Shown here: positions 62,079-64,000 of the stretch, piece by piece
How the letters are laid out: every line of letters starts with the position of its first letter
Position numbering within the stretch: position 1 is the first letter of the stretch
Assembly (NCBI GenBank): GCA_964586235.1
Contig: CAZPIO010000022.1
Span: 4,655-68,654, forward strand
Source: JAUCQB01 sp964586235
GTDB lineage: Bacteria > Planctomycetota > Phycisphaerae > UBA1845 > PWPN01
DNA: 64,000 nucleotides
Reading direction: 5' to 3'
The notes under the pieces: generated by a model
Databases searched by the model: none
What the model saw: the letters and a program-made list of their open reading frames with translations, nothing else
What the model was told of the DNA's origin: nothing
Made by a program: the position numbers and the translations under genes

Positions 62079-63041
62079 TCACGCCTCACCGCGGGCCTGG
62101 ACAAAGGCATCCGCACGACAGCGATCCGGCATCGGCGCGGCGCGGGATCGAAGCCGATTCACTTGCGAGACCAGCACCCCGCCGAGCATCACGGCCGCGC
62201 CGAACAGCTCCCGGGGACCGAGTCTCTCATCCAGGATGCAGTATCCAGTAATGGCGGCAAACACCGCCTCCAGGCTGAGTACCAGCGCGGCATGCCCGGG
62301 CGGAGCATCCCGCTGCCCGAGCAGTTGCAGCGTGTACGCGATGCAGGACGAGGCGATCCCGCCGTAGAGAATTGCCCACAACCCCGCGTGCAGGCCATCG
62401 ACGGTGATTTCCTCGAAAAACCCTGCGGCAACGAGGCTGGTGATCGCCACCACCGCGAACTGCACGATCGCCAGTCGCAGCGGGTCGGTCCGCGGGGCGA
62501 GCCGGCCGATCAGCAGCACCTGGACCGCCCACACCACGGCGCTCATCAGCACCAGCCAGTCACCGCGGGCGATCCGAAGCGGCCCGATCGTGCTCAGGAA
62601 ATAGACTCCGACAAGCGACAACATCGTTCCAATCCAGGTGGCGGCGCTGGTCCGCTGGCCGACGAGAAGACCCAGAATAGGCACCAGGGGCACGTAGAAC
62701 ATGGTGATGAAACCGGCCTTGCCGGCGGTCGTGTACACCAGCCCCGCCTGCTGAAGCCCAACGGCCACCGAGAGCACCAGCCCGGCCAGCGAACCGCCGA
62801 TCAGGCAGGGGCGCCAGTTGTGGCCGTCCGGCTTGCCGACAGCCCGATCAGCGCCGCCCGGGCGGCGAGAGAACCAGGCGATGATCGGCACCATCGCCAG
62901 CGCCCCCAGTGCAAACCGCACGCCCGTGAACGTCAACGGCCCCATGTGCGACATCGCCGCCCGCTGGGCGACGAAAGCCGCGCCCCACAGGATGGCGGCC
63001 AGCATCAAGATGGCGTCCGCTCGCAGAGCCGTGTACTTCAT
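62079..63041 (-). CDS. EamA/DMT-family transporter
   Basis: 320 residues from the ATG at 63041. Two EamA repeats of about five helices each are visible: ADAILMLAAILWGAAFVAQR with GPLTFTGVRFALGALAMVPI, then GDWLVLMSAVVWAVQVLLIG and ALVLSLEAVFAAITGYCILDE. The RhaT/YdcZ-like tail ends in a basic, cytoplasmic segment. It is an inner-membrane exporter of a metabolite; the substrate is unknown. Confidence 0.88.
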   Translation of the reverse strand: MKYTALRADAILMLAAILWGAAFVAQRAAMSHMGPLTFTGVRFALGALAMVPIIAWFSRRPGGADRAVGKPDGHNWRPCLIGGSLAGLVLSVAVGLQQAGLVYTTAGKAGFITMFYVPLVPILGLLVGQRTSAATWIGTMLSLVGVYFLSTIGPLRIARGDWLVLMSAVVWAVQVLLIGRLAPRTDPLRLAIVQFAVVAITSLVAAGFFEEITVDGLHAGLWAILYGGIASSCIAYTLQLLGQRDAPPGHAALVLSLEAVFAAITGYCILDERLGPRELFGAAVMLGGVLVSQVNRLRSRAAPMPDRCRADAFVQARGEA

Positions 63042-63210
63042 GAGAACGAATATACCCGCCGGGTGGTCGTCCACCCAAGGGACCCCCCTGTCGGTGGATC
63101 GGCATCCCCGTCGTTACAGATCCCCGGTTTCCCGTGCCTTGACTCCGGCCGCCGCCGTATCATATTTGATGGTACTCGATCGCCGGCATTGACCAAGGGA
63201 GGATCATGCC

Positions 63211-64000
63211 ATGAGAAACCGAGGAGCTCTCTTGTTTGCCATGGGCCTGCTTGCGGCCGGATTGTGGTCGGCCGGCTGTTCCAGCATCCCGGAGACCGGT
63301 CGCCAACGAATCATGCTGATCTCGGCCGGCCAGGAGCAGAAGCTGGGCCTGGAGGCCTATCACGAAGTGCTCGCCAGCGAGAAGCGCAGCAGCGACAAGC
63401 AGATGACCGCGGTTGTCGAGCGCGTCGGCCAGCGTATCGCGACCGTGGCCAACCAGCCCGACTTCAAGTGGGAGTTCGCCCTGCTCGAATCGGACGAAGT
63501 CAACGCTTTCTGCCTGCCCGGCGGCAAGATCGCGGTCTACACCGGGCTGCTGCCCGTGGTCAAGAACGAGGCTGCGCTGGCGGCCGTCGTCGGGCACGAA
63601 GTGGCCCACGCCATCGCCCGGCACGGCGGAGAACGCATCAGCCAGCAGATGAGCGTCGAGATTATCGAAGGGCTGCTCTCCACCGGTCTGGGCAACGCAT
63701 CGCCCGTGGTCCGCGAGGGAGCCATGCAGGCTTTCGGGATCGGCAGCCAGGTCGGTGTCCTCCTGCCCTACAGCCGGACGCATGAGAACGAGGCCGACCA
63801 CATCGGCCTGATGTATGCCGCCAGGGCCGGCTACGACCCGCGCGAGGCCATCGCCCTGTGGCAGCGAATGGAGGCGGTCGGCAAGACCCGCCCGCCCGAA
63901 TTCCTCTCCACCCACCCGCGCGAGGCCCGGCGAATCGAGCGATTGCACGAACTCATGCCGGAGGCGGTGAAGGCCTACGAGGCCTGCCCGCAGCGCCACG
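63211..64000 (+). CDS. M48-family metallopeptidase lipoprotein, cut by the window end
   Basis: The frame is open from the ATG at 63211 (GGGAGGATC eight bases upstream) to the end, at least 263 codons. A lipoprotein signal (MGLLAAGLWSAGC) is followed by the M48 domain: VNAFCLPGGKIAVYTGLLP, the zinc motif VVGHEVAHAIARHG, the third ligand in RTHENEADHIGLMYAARAGYDP and FLSTHPREARRIERL. This is the LoiP/BepA-like periplasmic protease group involved in outer-membrane protein quality control. Only the final residues are missing. Confidence 0.92.
   Translation, partial: MRNRGALLFAMGLLAAGLWSAGCSSIPETGRQRIMLISAGQEQKLGLEAYHEVLASEKRSSDKQMTAVVERVGQRIATVANQPDFKWEFALLESDEVNAFCLPGGKIAVYTGLLPVVKNEAALAAVVGHEVAHAIARHGGERISQQMSVEIIEGLLSTGLGNASPVVREGAMQAFGIGSQVGVLLPYSRTHENEADHIGLMYAARAGYDPREAIALWQRMEAVGKTRPPEFLSTHPREARRIERLHELMPEAVKAYEACPQRH

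Noticed and set aside
62049..63785. 578-codon open frame on the plus strand across the EamA and M48 genes
   Set aside because: It is antisense to the transporter and out of frame with the M48 peptidase, whose HExxH and signal peptide lie in another frame.

Overview
The window is GC-rich bacterial chromosome. Gene content points to a planctomycete, probably Phycisphaerae-like. The signs are secreted GH99-like, thrombospondin-3 and Kelch proteins, a PadR/HAAS-type regulator pair, a CxxC zinc-ribbon membrane protein, a UroD-like methyltransferase, Gfo/Idh oxidoreductases, and many small palindromic intergenic repeats. This assignment is inference; there is no rRNA or tRNA here to anchor it.

Layout. 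1-2.3 kb is a decayed stretch with a PPIase fragment and a truncated CobT-like gene. 2.3-10 kb holds a HAD phosphatase, a secreted GH99-like protein with a truncated tandem copy, a DUF4190-type protein, a thrombospondin-3 protein and gyrA. 10.3-16.8 kb has a zinc-ribbon membrane protein, a MEMO1-family gene broken by an in-frame amber codon, an ATPase plus PD-(D/E)XK-like nuclease cassette, a PyrK-like subunit, a TrkA-N protein, Hsp20 and aquaporin Z. 17-24.3 kb has a flotillin/NfeD pair, a gene remnant inside nested repeats, a HAD hydrolase, a large antiporter-RCK-EIIA fusion and a Nif3-like protein. 24.6-30.5 kb has a PadR-regulated HAAS-type membrane protein bracketed by repeats, then an Hsp100 ATPase fused to a GGQ-less release-factor-2-like module. 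30.7-38 kb is mostly housekeeping (purF-like, efp, polyprenyl synthase, dxs, HD-GYP). 38.2-49.9 kb has a UroD-like methyltransferase, a lipoprotein, a GNAT, a Gfo/Idh oxidoreductase, a YjfB-like small protein, a Kelch protein, a coiled-coil BRCT membrane protein and polA. 49.9-52.05 kb is an insertion-like segment carrying a nucleoside deoxyribosyltransferase and a dGTPase, flanked by two diverged copies of the polA 3' end. 52-64 kb has a secreted nitrilase-fold amidase, an uptake-type [NiFe] hydrogenase, a STAS protein, SpmA/SpmB, a PBP4-type carboxypeptidase, a membrane-anchored dual-specificity phosphatase, a leaderless VapBC module, a DUF6429 protein, an EamA transporter and an M48 peptidase cut by the window end.

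Best candidates for new biology: the Hsp100-RF2 fusion (27652-30486), the polA-tail island with two nucleotide-degrading enzymes (49861-52046), and the ATPase-nuclease pair (12165-13813). The rest of the accessory signal is repeats: a GTAGGAG... REP-like 24-mer with one copy inside the polA reading frame, a duplicated module flanking the HAAS gene, inverted compound hairpins before the Hsp100 fusion, and a nested cruciform at 19.95-20.17 kb.
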